Of a stretch of DNA of 64,000 nucleotides, positions 10,441 through 18,305 are shown in pieces; the stretch's first letter is position 1, and each line of letters begins with the position of its first letter. The notes below the pieces were generated by a model. It was not told where the DNA came from, searched no databases, and was given only the letters and a program-made list of their open reading frames with translations. The stretch is from assembly GCF_004362145.1 (NCBI RefSeq), contig NZ_SNXC01000010.1, positions 124,001 through 188,000 of the forward strand, read 5' to 3'. A program made the translations under genes and the position numbers. Source of the DNA: Marinomonas balearica (GTDB lineage: Bacteria; Pseudomonadota; Gammaproteobacteria; Pseudomonadales; Marinomonadaceae).

Positions 10441-11607
10441 ATGGGCAAGTCCGTCCAAAAAATAACAGAAAAAGTAAGCCTTATCACATCCGCAGATACG
10501 TGGATTGAAGATAAGGCGATGCAACAATTAATAAAAACCTCTGAATTAATCGATATGCTTCGTGTCGCTGGTATGCCCGATTTACACCCTGGTAGAGGTT
10601 ATCCAATCGGTGCCGCATTTTTCACGGCAAACAGAATTTATCCGGCACTGGTAGGTAGTGATATCGGTTGTGGTATCTCGTTTTGGCAAACATCCGCCCA
10701 AGTATCTAAAGTAAACCTAGACAAGTTTGCAAAGAAATTTGCAAACATTGAAGCACCGTTAGATAAAAGTTGGCTGTCAACCATTGAGAATAGGAAACGT
10801 GATAAAGAAATTAGTATGAGCCTTTATGATCGTGCCTTAGGTACGATTGGCGGAGGTAATCACTTCGCTGAATTTCAGGTTATCGACGAGGTATATGATC
10901 AAGCGGTTATTGATCTGCTCGGGTTAAATAAACGGCATTTACAATTGCTTGTCCATTCTGGATCACGCGGATTCGGTCAATCAATTCTATTGGAGCATAT
11001 AACTCAGCATAACCATGTTGGTGTATGCGCCGATGATATTGGCTTTAATAGTTACATGGTCAGGCACGATGAAGCTGTGCGTTGGGCAGAACTAAATCGA
11101 GAGTTAATTGCACAACGCTTTTTAGCGGCGATTCGCGCACAAGGCCATTGTGTTTTAGATGTAAATCATAACTTAGTGTGCGCCAAAAGCATTAACGGTA
11201 TATCGGGTTGGCTACATCGCAAAGGTGCTACGCCAAATGACAGTAGTTGTGTTGTTATCCCAGGCTCTCGTGGAGACTTTAGTTACCTAGTAAAGCCACT
11301 CGATACGAAACCTGATAACTTAGAGGAAAGTTTATATTCTTTGGCTCATGGTGCGGGCAGAAAATGGAAGCGAGGAGACTGTCAAAGTCGACTTAGTCAT
11401 AAATATAAACGTGAAGATCTTTATCGCACAGCGCTCGGGAGCCGTGTTATATGCGGCAATAAAGAGCTTTTGTACGACGAGGCACCGCAGGCCTATAAGA
11501 AATGTGAAACTGTTATTAGTGATATGGTGGACGCAGGGCTCATTTGTGTTGTTGCTAGATTACGCCCGATTTTAACGTTTAAGACTCACGGAGGCTGTTC
11601 ATCATGA
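10441..11607 (+). CDS. rtcB: RtcB-family RNA ligase (RtcB2 type, PrfH-associated)
   Basis: RtcB joins RNA 2',3'-cyclic phosphate and 5'-OH ends using GTP and Mn2+. All core motifs are present in this 388-residue protein: GMPDLHPGRG (~44-53), GSDIGCG with the metal ligands D74 and C78, GTIGGGNHFAE (~135-145), HSGSRG (~171-176), DVNHN, and AHGAGR, whose His303 is the expected guanylylated residue. It is shorter than E. coli RtcB (about 408) and coupled to prfH by a 4-bp ATGA overlap. In such pairs the ligase is known to repair 16S rRNA cut in the decoding centre. No rtcR or rtcA lies beside it, so this is not the classical rtcBA operon. Confidence 0.95.
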   Translation: MGKSVQKITEKVSLITSADTWIEDKAMQQLIKTSELIDMLRVAGMPDLHPGRGYPIGAAFFTANRIYPALVGSDIGCGISFWQTSAQVSKVNLDKFAKKFANIEAPLDKSWLSTIENRKRDKEISMSLYDRALGTIGGGNHFAEFQVIDEVYDQAVIDLLGLNKRHLQLLVHSGSRGFGQSILLEHITQHNHVGVCADDIGFNSYMVRHDEAVRWAELNRELIAQRFLAAIRAQGHCVLDVNHNLVCAKSINGISGWLHRKGATPNDSSCVVIPGSRGDFSYLVKPLDTKPDNLEESLYSLAHGAGRKWKRGDCQSRLSHKYKREDLYRTALGSRVICGNKELLYDEAPQAYKKCETVISDMVDAGLICVVARLRPILTFKTHGGCSS

Positions 11608-12248
11608 TATTGCTGCAACTGTCTGCTGGTCAAGGCCCAATTGAATGCTGTAAAGCAGTAAGCCTTGCGTTAAAAGAGTTAGAAAAAAAATCGATAGCAC
11701 AAGGTATTAGGTTCACTCTTGTTGAAGCGATTAACGCTAATGAAAACAACTGTTTGAAGTCGGCGTTAGTGCAGCTGGACTCTGCTGATCACGAGAAAGC
11801 TAAGCATCTCGCTACCTCATGGCAAGGTGCTATGCTATGGGTTTGCCAAAGCATGTACAGACCCAAACACAAACGTAAAAACTGGTTTTTTAGTGGCCAA
11901 ATGTATGAGGTGAACGAGGCGAAGTTAAGTAACAGTATAACCTTTCAAGCCTGCAGGGCGTCAGGTGCGGGAGGGCAGCATGTTAATACAACGGACTCGG
12001 CGATCCGAGCAATCCATGTTGAAACGGGCATTTCAGTGCGTGTTGAGAGCCAAAGGAGCCAACATGCAAATAAACGTTTAGCCTTGGCTTTATTGTTCCA
12101 AAAGCTCGAGCTCTCAAAACAAGAGAAAATGACGCAGCAAGAAAAAGCTCGCTGGCAACAGCATTGGGAACTGGTTCGTGGTAATCCAGTGAAAACCTTC
12201 AAAGGTGAAAAGTTCACTTTATTGGTCGAGAGCGATAGAAGCCTTTAG
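11604..12248 (+). CDS. prfH: Peptide chain release factor H
   Basis: PrfH is a short release factor homologue that hydrolyses peptidyl-tRNA on damaged ribosomes. The catalytic GGQ lies at residues 123-125 within SGAGGQHVNTTDSA, followed by the basic SQRSQHANKRLAL region common to class I release factors. At 214 residues it lacks the N-terminal domain and stop-codon reading region of RF1/RF2. Its N-terminal ~90 residues (LLQLSAGQGPIECCKAV) are PrfH-specific. The start ATG overlaps the rtcB stop (ATGA), so synthesis of rescue factor and repair ligase is coupled. No terminator follows immediately. Confidence 0.95.
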   Translation: MILLQLSAGQGPIECCKAVSLALKELEKKSIAQGIRFTLVEAINANENNCLKSALVQLDSADHEKAKHLATSWQGAMLWVCQSMYRPKHKRKNWFFSGQMYEVNEAKLSNSITFQACRASGAGGQHVNTTDSAIRAIHVETGISVRVESQRSQHANKRLALALLFQKLELSKQEKMTQQEKARWQQHWELVRGNPVKTFKGEKFTLLVESDRSL

Positions 12249-12610
12249 GAATATGTAGGCACAATAAGGGTAAGAAAATGGCTTATTTAATCTACTAAAT
12301 ACGGCGACCGTTTCTGATGATTCAACAGGTTATGTCTTTAGGGGGGCAAATGAGCGAAAGCTTATGTAACATACATTGTATGACCTGCTTGAGTAGGTGT
12401 GTGGATTCGTTATGAAAATATTGAAGAGTCTGGTATCGTTTCTCTTCGGTAAACGGCTTGTAACTCGTGATCAATACTTCTTTTTGACTACATCATAGAA
12501 AGAGGGCAACGAAATAGTGCTTGTCTTCTTGTGACCTGCTCAATCATGAGTGTTATGCCAATTTTATGAACTCCCGTCTACCTAAATATGCTTAGTAGCG
12601 CTCAGTAAAA
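12249..12610. other. Gap after prfH
   Basis: No convincing gene is seen. A 28-codon ORF at 12412-12498 (MKILKSLVSFLFGK and onward) lacks a ribosome site. There is no clear terminator. Confidence 0.5.
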
Positions 12611-13426
12611 ATGGAAAACGAAATGATCAGTATAATTACTGCAATACATAATCAAATAGATATGAACAAAATATTTTTTGAGTATCTTAAAAAAAATACA
12701 AAAAATGAATTCGAATTAATCATTATCGACAATAAATCAACTGACAAAAGTGCTGATTTTTTTGAGAAAAATAATGCTAAAGTTATTAGAAATGACGCTA
12801 ATTACTCATATCCATACTCTCAAAATCAAGGGATTTCTGCTTCTTCAGGAGAGTATCTGTTCTTTCTTAATAATGACATCGTTGTAGGAAAGGATTGGGA
12901 TGAGGTACTAATTCAGAGTATGGAAAAAAATGAATTAGAAGTGGTAACAAGCTGTGGAGTAGAAAAAGTCGAAACTGAAACCCAAACTAAAAAATTAAAA
13001 AGAAGGTGGAAGAGAATAAAAAATATTCTCTCGTTATTCGGTACGCATGAAAAGAACTTAAGACGCATGCATAAAATAATGTATAAAAACTGGGATCACT
13101 TTATTAGCGAGCGTAAAACTAATTTTAAGGGTAAGGTTATTGAAGGGTTTGTAGGGAATACTGTTGTGATTAAAAAAACGGCACTTGATAAAATTGGTTT
13201 ATGGGATGAACGAATTCAAGGGGGCGATTTTGATTTGTCAATGAGAGTTAAGAAGCGGAGCATTGAAGTTGGGGATATCAAGCCTATTCATATTGCATTG
13301 GATGCCTTTAATCACCACTATATTCGGTTGACCATTAAAACGAAATTTCCTCCCTTTAAAGATAAAGAAAATCTAATTAGCTTAGAAGAAAAGTGGGGGG
13401 AAGAAAATATAGCTAAATACCTTTAA
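12611..13426 (+). CDS. GT2-family glycosyltransferase, AT-rich orphan
   Basis: This 271-residue protein has a GT-A fold typical of family 2 transferases. The N-terminal strand ISIITAIHN, the nucleotide-binding ELIIIDNKSTDKSADFF (~34-50), the YSQNQGISASSGEYLFFLNNDIV stretch (~69-91; the DxD-like element is NND) and an acceptor-side GGDFDLSMRVK near residue 210 are visible. A basic central insertion (~121-160) is unusual. Base composition is far more AT-rich than its neighbours, and no other polysaccharide genes surround it, which suggests acquisition by transfer. The start may be the ATG at 12611 or the fifth codon (12623); neither has a strong ribosome site. The sugar and acceptor are unknown. 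Confidence 0.85.
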   Translation: MENEMISIITAIHNQIDMNKIFFEYLKKNTKNEFELIIIDNKSTDKSADFFEKNNAKVIRNDANYSYPYSQNQGISASSGEYLFFLNNDIVVGKDWDEVLIQSMEKNELEVVTSCGVEKVETETQTKKLKRRWKRIKNILSLFGTHEKNLRRMHKIMYKNWDHFISERKTNFKGKVIEGFVGNTVVIKKTALDKIGLWDERIQGGDFDLSMRVKKRSIEVGDIKPIHIALDAFNHHYIRLTIKTKFPPFKDKENLISLEEKWGEENIAKYL

Positions 13427-13456
13427 ACTGTATTTTCTGTATTCATTGGGCCCCGA

Positions 13457-13482
13457 TATGTCAGATCTTCTGATCTGACATA
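13457..13482. terminator. Hairpin after glycosyltransferase gene
   Basis: A perfect 11-bp inverted repeat (13457-13467 / 13472-13482) has a 4-nt loop 30 bp after the stop. No T-run follows, so it may be a terminator stem or a REP-like palindrome next to the transposase fragment. Confidence 0.5.
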
Positions 13483-13507
13483 AGTCTACCTAGTACTTTG
13501 GGGATAC

Positions 13508-13645
13508 CTAGTCACGACGATGCTCGAAGTCTTTGCCTGTTACAGCATCTTTTCCGCAAAGAAAGGCGCGGCGAACACAGCGAGAAATGCAGTGGTAATA
13601 GGGAGTATCAGATAAACTGATTTGTTGGCTTCTTGGTCTTGGCAT
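13508..13645 (-). pseudogene. Fragment of REP-associated (Y1/IS200-like) transposase
   Basis: The 45-residue reading frame begins [19 protein letters not shown] and continues [18 protein letters not shown]. This matches the N-terminus of a common marine-bacterial TnpREP/Y1 transposase family (pattern '[23 protein letters not shown]...GksfEHRR'), including the His-rich YYHC element. It then ends D-stop after EHRR, far short of the ~300-residue full protein. The catalytic Tyr would lie in the missing part, so this is a non-functional remnant. A GGAAAAGGAA stretch precedes the start. Identification is by memory of the family pattern; a protein search would settle it. Confidence 0.75.
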
Positions 13646-14011
13646 GCGGAAATTCCTTTTCCTTTAGTTTGTTATGCTAGGTTAGCGAGATAACGGATTG
13701 GGGTTAATAAAGAAGCGCGTGTCCATTATTGATCGTGTAAGTAAAAAATCAAAAGTGTCTAGTAAATAAACAATACTGTATGTTTGTACGGTATTGTTTG
13801 AACGCTTGATGGAAGTGATTTATTTCTATTAGGTCGAGAACAAATGTATTTTTGCAAGCGAATTTATCGCCAGCTTTCAATCTATAGTTCAATTTTGCGT
13901 TCTAAAAGGACTGAAATCTGGTACTTTATTATCTGAACTTAGGCCTGTCGGCGGAGAAAAGCGCGAGGCAGCTTTAGAGGTTATATTGACCCATCGAAGG
14001 ATTTCGTTGTT
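13646..14011. other. Gap without recognised gene
   Basis: This ~366-bp, AT-rich stretch lies upstream of the cold-shock-domain gene. No ORF with a supporting ribosome site and no clear hairpin was seen. It presumably holds the promoter of the following gene and debris flanking the transposase fragment. Confidence 0.4.
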
Positions 14012-14752
14012 TTGAAAGGAAGAGTTAAAACGTTTTTACCCGAGAAAGGGTACGGTTTCATTAAGGGAGATGATTCAAAGGATTATTTTTTTCATAAGAG
14101 CTCTCTCTCAAACCTAAGTGATGAACGAAATATATGTGAAGAAGTGTTTGTCACGTTTGAGCAGTTCGCAACTGCGAAGGGATATCAAGCAAGAAGTATT
14201 AAAATAGTTAAAGCCGAAGACGTTACAACTTACATTGCTCCAAATAAATTTTTGTACTCCAAATCTTTTTCAGTCAAAGGCTGGGAAGTTCTTGAAACCT
14301 CTTGCTGGAAGGTTATTGGAGCTTCAAGAAATTCACCTGAGGAAGCGAGGAAAATTGCTTTAGTGAGAGCCCGCAACTTAGGTGCGTCTGGGATGGTTGA
14401 GTTTGAATACTTCAAAACCAAAGGGTCTGAGCCAGGAACAGGTAAAGGCACTTATTATTTTACAGTGCATAACTATCGTGGAAGACCTGCAATGTTAGTT
14501 AAGAAAAATGCAAGCAGCACTCTTCGAAAATCATCATTTATTGGATTAAATGATAAGGTTAGGTCTGAAAAAATCAGATTGAGATCCTTAACAGAACAGA
14601 GTAAGGCTCAGGCAAGAAGAAAGTGGAAAAAGTTATTTTTGTGTTCTCTATTAGTAGGTTTTATCTACTACCCTGCTGCCTTTGTATTACTTTTCTTAGG
14701 GCTATTTATTATTCGGTCAGAAGATTATGATTCTTGGCTGATATCTGCATAA
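14012..14752 (+). CDS. Cold-shock-domain protein with C-terminal membrane segment
   Basis: This 246-residue protein opens with a cold-shock/OB fold (residues 1-68; GRVKTFLPEKGYGFIKGDD with RNP1-like KGYGFI and RNP2-like DYFFHKSSL). A central domain of about 90 residues (75-165; FSVKGWEVLETSCWKVIGAS, then an EEARKIALVRARNLGASGMV helix) resembles small alpha/beta folds such as YbjQ-like proteins, but I cannot assign it firmly. A basic stretch (~170-203) leads to one or two hydrophobic segments (~205-238). The start is TTG at 14012. CSD-plus-membrane fusions (for example CSD-DUF1294) are known, but this middle domain is different from those. Possible role: RNA binding at the membrane (inference). 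Confidence 0.7.
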   Translation: MKGRVKTFLPEKGYGFIKGDDSKDYFFHKSSLSNLSDERNICEEVFVTFEQFATAKGYQARSIKIVKAEDVTTYIAPNKFLYSKSFSVKGWEVLETSCWKVIGASRNSPEEARKIALVRARNLGASGMVEFEYFKTKGSEPGTGKGTYYFTVHNYRGRPAMLVKKNASSTLRKSSFIGLNDKVRSEKIRLRSLTEQSKAQARRKWKKLFLCSLLVGFIYYPAAFVLLFLGLFIIRSEDYDSWLISA

Positions 14753-14955
14753 ACACAGGGGCAGAATATTATAGGTCAATTCACGTAATGTCTACAGCGT
14801 ACATTATTTCGATCTATCAAGGGAGCCTGCGAATAACTTAGTCTATTAGTCGCTCAGCGTTGATATTATACATGTGCGCTCTATAAATATAAATCCCGAG
14901 CGCTTTTAACGCCATTTGGGGATTTTTACTCCCATTTTTTGGGACGCTAGACGGA
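14753..14955. other. Non-coding tail of the IS remnant
   Basis: This stretch between the CSD gene and the transposase remnant has no ORF. It probably includes the former IS terminal region; a GGGAGCCTGCGAATAA element near 14820 is a candidate inverted-repeat end, but the opposite end is lost, so this cannot be confirmed. Confidence 0.35.
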
Positions 14956-15350
14956 CTAACCCCGTGCAGATCGTATCATTTGGTTGACTCGCAGTAAGTT
15001 TCCAAGCGCGAATAAGAGAGCAAGTTTATTGTCATTCTTCGATAAGCCTTTGTAGACGACTTTTCGGAAGCCAAACTGGCATTTAGTATACTAAACAGGT
15101 GCTCGACTTTAGCTATGATGCTGGCCTTTAAATACTCTGCTCGGATTGGGTTTTTATTTATACGAGGACATTTCTTCTAGGCACGTGTCTTAAAGGGAAT
15201 TTCAGCAATCAATCCCGTTTTTTAGTTTTATTTTCTTGTCGCTTTTCTGCGCCTCTATTACCGGAGTCTACCGAGATAAAAGGCTCTTCACCATGTACAA
15301 GTTTAGGTGGCGGTATGAGGTCGTGTACATTGGCCGACGTCGTCGTAAAA
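14956..15350 (-). pseudogene. IS5-family transposase remnant, frameshifted
   Basis: Pieces of an IS5-type DDE transposase are readable on the minus strand in different frames. Upstream, TSANVHDLIPP then LVHGEEPFISVDSGNRGAEKR resembles the 'aANVhD...LlhGeE-v-aDaGYqG-eKR' block around the second catalytic Asp. Next comes [20 protein letters not shown], like the 'RAkVEHpFrviK' block that carries the catalytic Glu. Last, in another frame, [20 protein letters not shown] then FALGNLLRV ends at a TAG. The 5' two thirds are missing and at least two frameshifts/stops are present, so it is inactive. It abuts the lnt stop codon. Confidence 0.85.
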
Positions 15351-15356
15351 CTCCGC

Positions 15357-16955
15357 TTATTGTAAATCTCTAATTGTTTGTTGAACCAAGAGCTTTCTAT
15401 CCAAGTAAACCGTCCCCATTCCCAAAACAATCAAGATCAAAATCAACCCATAAAGAGGTAAGTTGCCGTATCTAACATAAGGTGTAACGCCGCTTGTGGT
15501 GTGTATTTCACCTTCCAGCGTGGCTCTTACAAACTGAGGTAATGCGCCTTTGACGTTGCCGTTATAATCAATGATGGCGGTAACGCCAGTGTTGGTGGCG
15601 CGAAGTACGGGTCTGCCTGTTTCTTTTGCACGAAACTCTGCGATCTGTAGGTGTTGCCACGGGCCAATGGAGTCACCGAACCAGCCGTCGTTGCTGATGG
15701 TAATGAGTAAGTCGCTGTCTCTTACCATTTTTCGAACCAGTTCAGGGTAGACAATTTCGTAACATACAAAAGGTGCTACGCCGAGCTCGCCTGCTTGAAG
15801 AACTGGTTGGTTGGGCTCGCCTAAACTGAATTCGGACATTGGCATGCCAAAGATGTCGAGTATCGCCCCGACCCATTCGCTAAAGGGAATGTATTCGCCG
15901 AAGGGAACGAGGCGCTGCTTATTATATAAACCGAAACCGTTTCCTGTTGCCCAGACGGAGTTGTAAAAGGTTTGCTTTTCTTTATTCCAAACGGGAACGC
16001 CGGTGATTAATGTTGTATTACTTTGTGCGAGTTCGTCGGAGAAGCTTTTTAAGTGCGGCTCTACTTGGCTGAGTAGGTAAGTTATCGCTGTTTCAGGCCA
16101 GATAACGAGATCCGCATCCAGATGATTGATGGTGGCTTGTTGATAGTAGGCCAGTGTAGGCCCTGCTTGATCGGCTAGCCATTTTTCATCCTGAGATAGG
16201 TTGCCCTGAATTAATGAGACTTTGAGTGTTTCTTTTTCTTCGACGTATTGAGGCGAGGTGGCGTTGAGCCATGCGCTTGTTCCCCAGAGTGCAAACAGTG
16301 TTAAACCCAGGGTGATGTTGCTGAATCGTTTTTCCCATAGAGCGCAGGCTAACCAATGCGCGCTGAAAAGGATAACGAAGCTGGTCAGCCAGATGCCTCC
16401 GATAGGCAATAGCTCGAACAGCCAAGTACCTTGAATTGCGTAGCCTGGAAGTAACCAAGGGAAGCCTGTAAACAAGGTAGATCGTAGCGCTTCGAATGCA
16501 AGCAGTGAAAGGCTGGTGATTAGCGAAAGCGGTAAGTGTTTGTATTTTTTGAGAATGTGCCAACTGACCCAGCCAGCTAACCCCCAATACAGTGCCATTA
16601 CGGCGACAAAACCAAAGGTGATTGCAATTGCGATAGCAAGGTTTACTTGCCCAAAGTTAGCAATACTGACGTAAACCCAAGATATTCCCGCGCCAAAGAA
16701 ACCTAAACCTAAACAAAGCCCGCGATAGAGGGCTTTTTTTGCAGTTTGGGTGTTTAATATAGCAAGGGGAAACGCTACCGCTGTAATGAGGTAAGCAGGC
16801 CAAATTTCAAATGGATCAAACGCCAGCACTCCCAGTGCGCCGCTCAGTATAAGCAAGGCAATAACTAGGTATTCGTTTGTGTTGATTTGGCTTGCTAGGC
16901 GGCGACACCACCCTAAGCTGTTGTCGTTAACTTGGGCAGTGTTTGTGGCTTGCAT
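15357..16955 (-). CDS. lnt: Apolipoprotein N-acyltransferase
   Basis: Lnt adds the third acyl chain to lipoproteins in the inner membrane. The protein has 532 residues with about seven N-terminal membrane segments (roughly residues 28-220), then a periplasmic nitrilase-like domain. The catalytic triad can be placed: Glu288 in VIWPETAITY, a Lys in LYNKQRLVPFGEY, and Cys398 in VCYEIVYPE. A final hydrophobic segment lies near the C-terminus (~500-520). The stop is directly followed by IS5-derived sequence, so the last few residues could have been altered by the insertion. It is the last gene of the miaB-phoH-ybeY-corC-lnt block, 1 bp from corC. Confidence 0.97.
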   Translation of the reverse strand: MQATNTAQVNDNSLGWCRRLASQINTNEYLVIALLILSGALGVLAFDPFEIWPAYLITAVAFPLAILNTQTAKKALYRGLCLGLGFFGAGISWVYVSIANFGQVNLAIAIAITFGFVAVMALYWGLAGWVSWHILKKYKHLPLSLITSLSLLAFEALRSTLFTGFPWLLPGYAIQGTWLFELLPIGGIWLTSFVILFSAHWLACALWEKRFSNITLGLTLFALWGTSAWLNATSPQYVEEKETLKVSLIQGNLSQDEKWLADQAGPTLAYYQQATINHLDADLVIWPETAITYLLSQVEPHLKSFSDELAQSNTTLITGVPVWNKEKQTFYNSVWATGNGFGLYNKQRLVPFGEYIPFSEWVGAILDIFGMPMSEFSLGEPNQPVLQAGELGVAPFVCYEIVYPELVRKMVRDSDLLITISNDGWFGDSIGPWQHLQIAEFRAKETGRPVLRATNTGVTAIIDYNGNVKGALPQFVRATLEGEIHTTSGVTPYVRYGNLPLYGLILILIVLGMGTVYLDRKLLVQQTIRDLQ

Positions 16956-16956
16956 G

Positions 16957-17823
16957 TTAGCTCGCTTCGTCCTGAGAAGATTGAGTTACTTGAATCGTTT
17001 TGACGCGGCGTCCATCGGATTTAACAATGCTGAAGTGGAAACCATCCAATTCTATTTCTTCCCCTCGGTTGGGGACATGACCAAATTGTTGGACGATGAT
17101 TCCACCAATGGTATCGAACTCTTCTTCGCTCAGGTCGGTTTTGAAAAAGTCGTTAAAATCTTCAATAGAGCATAAAGCAGGAACAAGAAAGACATTTTCG
17201 TCTTCTGTTGTTTGAATGCCTTCATTGTCTAATTTGTCGGTTTCATCTTCAATTTCGCCAACGATCTGTTCAAGAACATCTTCAATGGTAACGAGACCTG
17301 ACACACTGCCATATTCGTCCAAAACAATGGCCATATGGTAACGTTTGGTTCTAAATTCATTTAATAAGACGTTTAGGCGCTTACTTTCAGGGATGAAGTT
17401 TGCTGGGCGCAAGCGAGCCAGTAAATCGTCATCGTCAATTTCACCGTCTTTGAAGAGCAAAGGCAGAAGGTCTTTTGCCAGCAATACCCCTAGTATTTCA
17501 TCAGAATCTTCGCCAACGACTGGGAAGCGTGAATGCGATGAATCAATAACTTTTCGAATCGACGTTTTTGGATCGTCTTCAGATTTAATAACGATCATCT
17601 GAGAGGGCGGAATCATAATGTCGCGAGCTTGAACTTCAGAAACTTCCAATGCGCCTTCGGCTATAGAAAATGCATCTTGGTCAATGACCTCCGATTTCAC
17701 TGCAGTGTCTAGTAGATTTATAATGTCTTTTCTACTTCTCGGTTCGTCATTAAAGGCTTGCGCTAAACGTTCGAACCAGGATTTTTGATGATCACTGGAG
17801 CTACTCGATCGATCTTCACTCAT
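16957..17823 (-). CDS. corC: CorC/HlyC-type CBS domain protein YbeX
   Basis: This 288-residue protein has two CBS motifs (about residues 65-190, including VQARDIMIPPSQMIVI and VLDEYGSVSGLVTIEDVLE) and a C-terminal CorC_HlyC transporter-associated domain (~205-285, DTIGGIIVQQFGHVPNRGEE). It lacks membrane segments. The family is linked to magnesium/cobalt efflux and, through ybeY linkage, to ribosome metabolism. It lies 12 bp after ybeY and 1 bp before lnt. Confidence 0.95.
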   Translation of the reverse strand: MSEDRSSSSSDHQKSWFERLAQAFNDEPRSRKDIINLLDTAVKSEVIDQDAFSIAEGALEVSEVQARDIMIPPSQMIVIKSEDDPKTSIRKVIDSSHSRFPVVGEDSDEILGVLLAKDLLPLLFKDGEIDDDDLLARLRPANFIPESKRLNVLLNEFRTKRYHMAIVLDEYGSVSGLVTIEDVLEQIVGEIEDETDKLDNEGIQTTEDENVFLVPALCSIEDFNDFFKTDLSEEEFDTIGGIIVQQFGHVPNRGEEIELDGFHFSIVKSDGRRVKTIQVTQSSQDEAS

Positions 17824-17835
17824 TGTTGTAAGAAC

Positions 17836-18303
17836 TCACTCTACTAATAAATATGGGTCTGGGATGTTTAGGGAGGCTAGGATTTGAACTTCCAAGGCTT
17901 CCATTTCTTCTGCTTCATCTTCCTTTATATGATCATAACCACGTAAATGCAATACGCCATGCACGACCATATGACACCAATGATGATTTAAATCCTTTTT
18001 TTGTTCTTGGGCTTCTTGCTCAACAACTTGTCGGCAAATGACTAAATCGCCTAATAATGGGAGCTCGACCCCCTCTGGGACTTCAAAAGGAAAGGATAAA
18101 ACGTTCGTCGGTTTGTTTTTACCACGGTATTCATTATTTAGCGTTTGGCTTTCTTCTTCGTCCACCAAACGTATTGTCATTTCATAACACGTATCGCTGT
18201 CTTTTGGCAGAGCTGACTCTGCCCACAATTCGAACTCTTTTAGAGTTGGAAGCCCAGTGCTTTCCTGTGTTGCTACTTGGAGGTCTAAATCCACATTTTG
18301 CAT
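17836..18303 (-). CDS. ybeY: Endoribonuclease YbeY
   Basis: YbeY is a zinc metalloprotein needed for 16S rRNA 3' maturation and 70S quality control. The 155-residue protein carries the diagnostic [15 protein letters not shown] motif (H-x3-H-x5-H) near residues 115-130. Upstream are the family's [18 protein letters not shown] and LLGDLVIC segments. It begins 2 bp after the phoH stop. Confidence 0.97.
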   Translation of the reverse strand: MQNVDLDLQVATQESTGLPTLKEFELWAESALPKDSDTCYEMTIRLVDEEESQTLNNEYRGKNKPTNVLSFPFEVPEGVELPLLGDLVICRQVVEQEAQEQKKDLNHHWCHMVVHGVLHLRGYDHIKEDEAEEMEALEVQILASLNIPDPYLLVE

Positions 18304-18305
18304 GT

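Noticed and set aside
12412-12498. 28-codon ORF after prfH
   Set aside because: It has no ribosome site and no coding bias beyond chance.
17870-17905. tRNA T-loop-like GTTCAAATCC on the minus strand
   Set aside because: It lies inside the ybeY coding sequence and no cloverleaf can be built around it.
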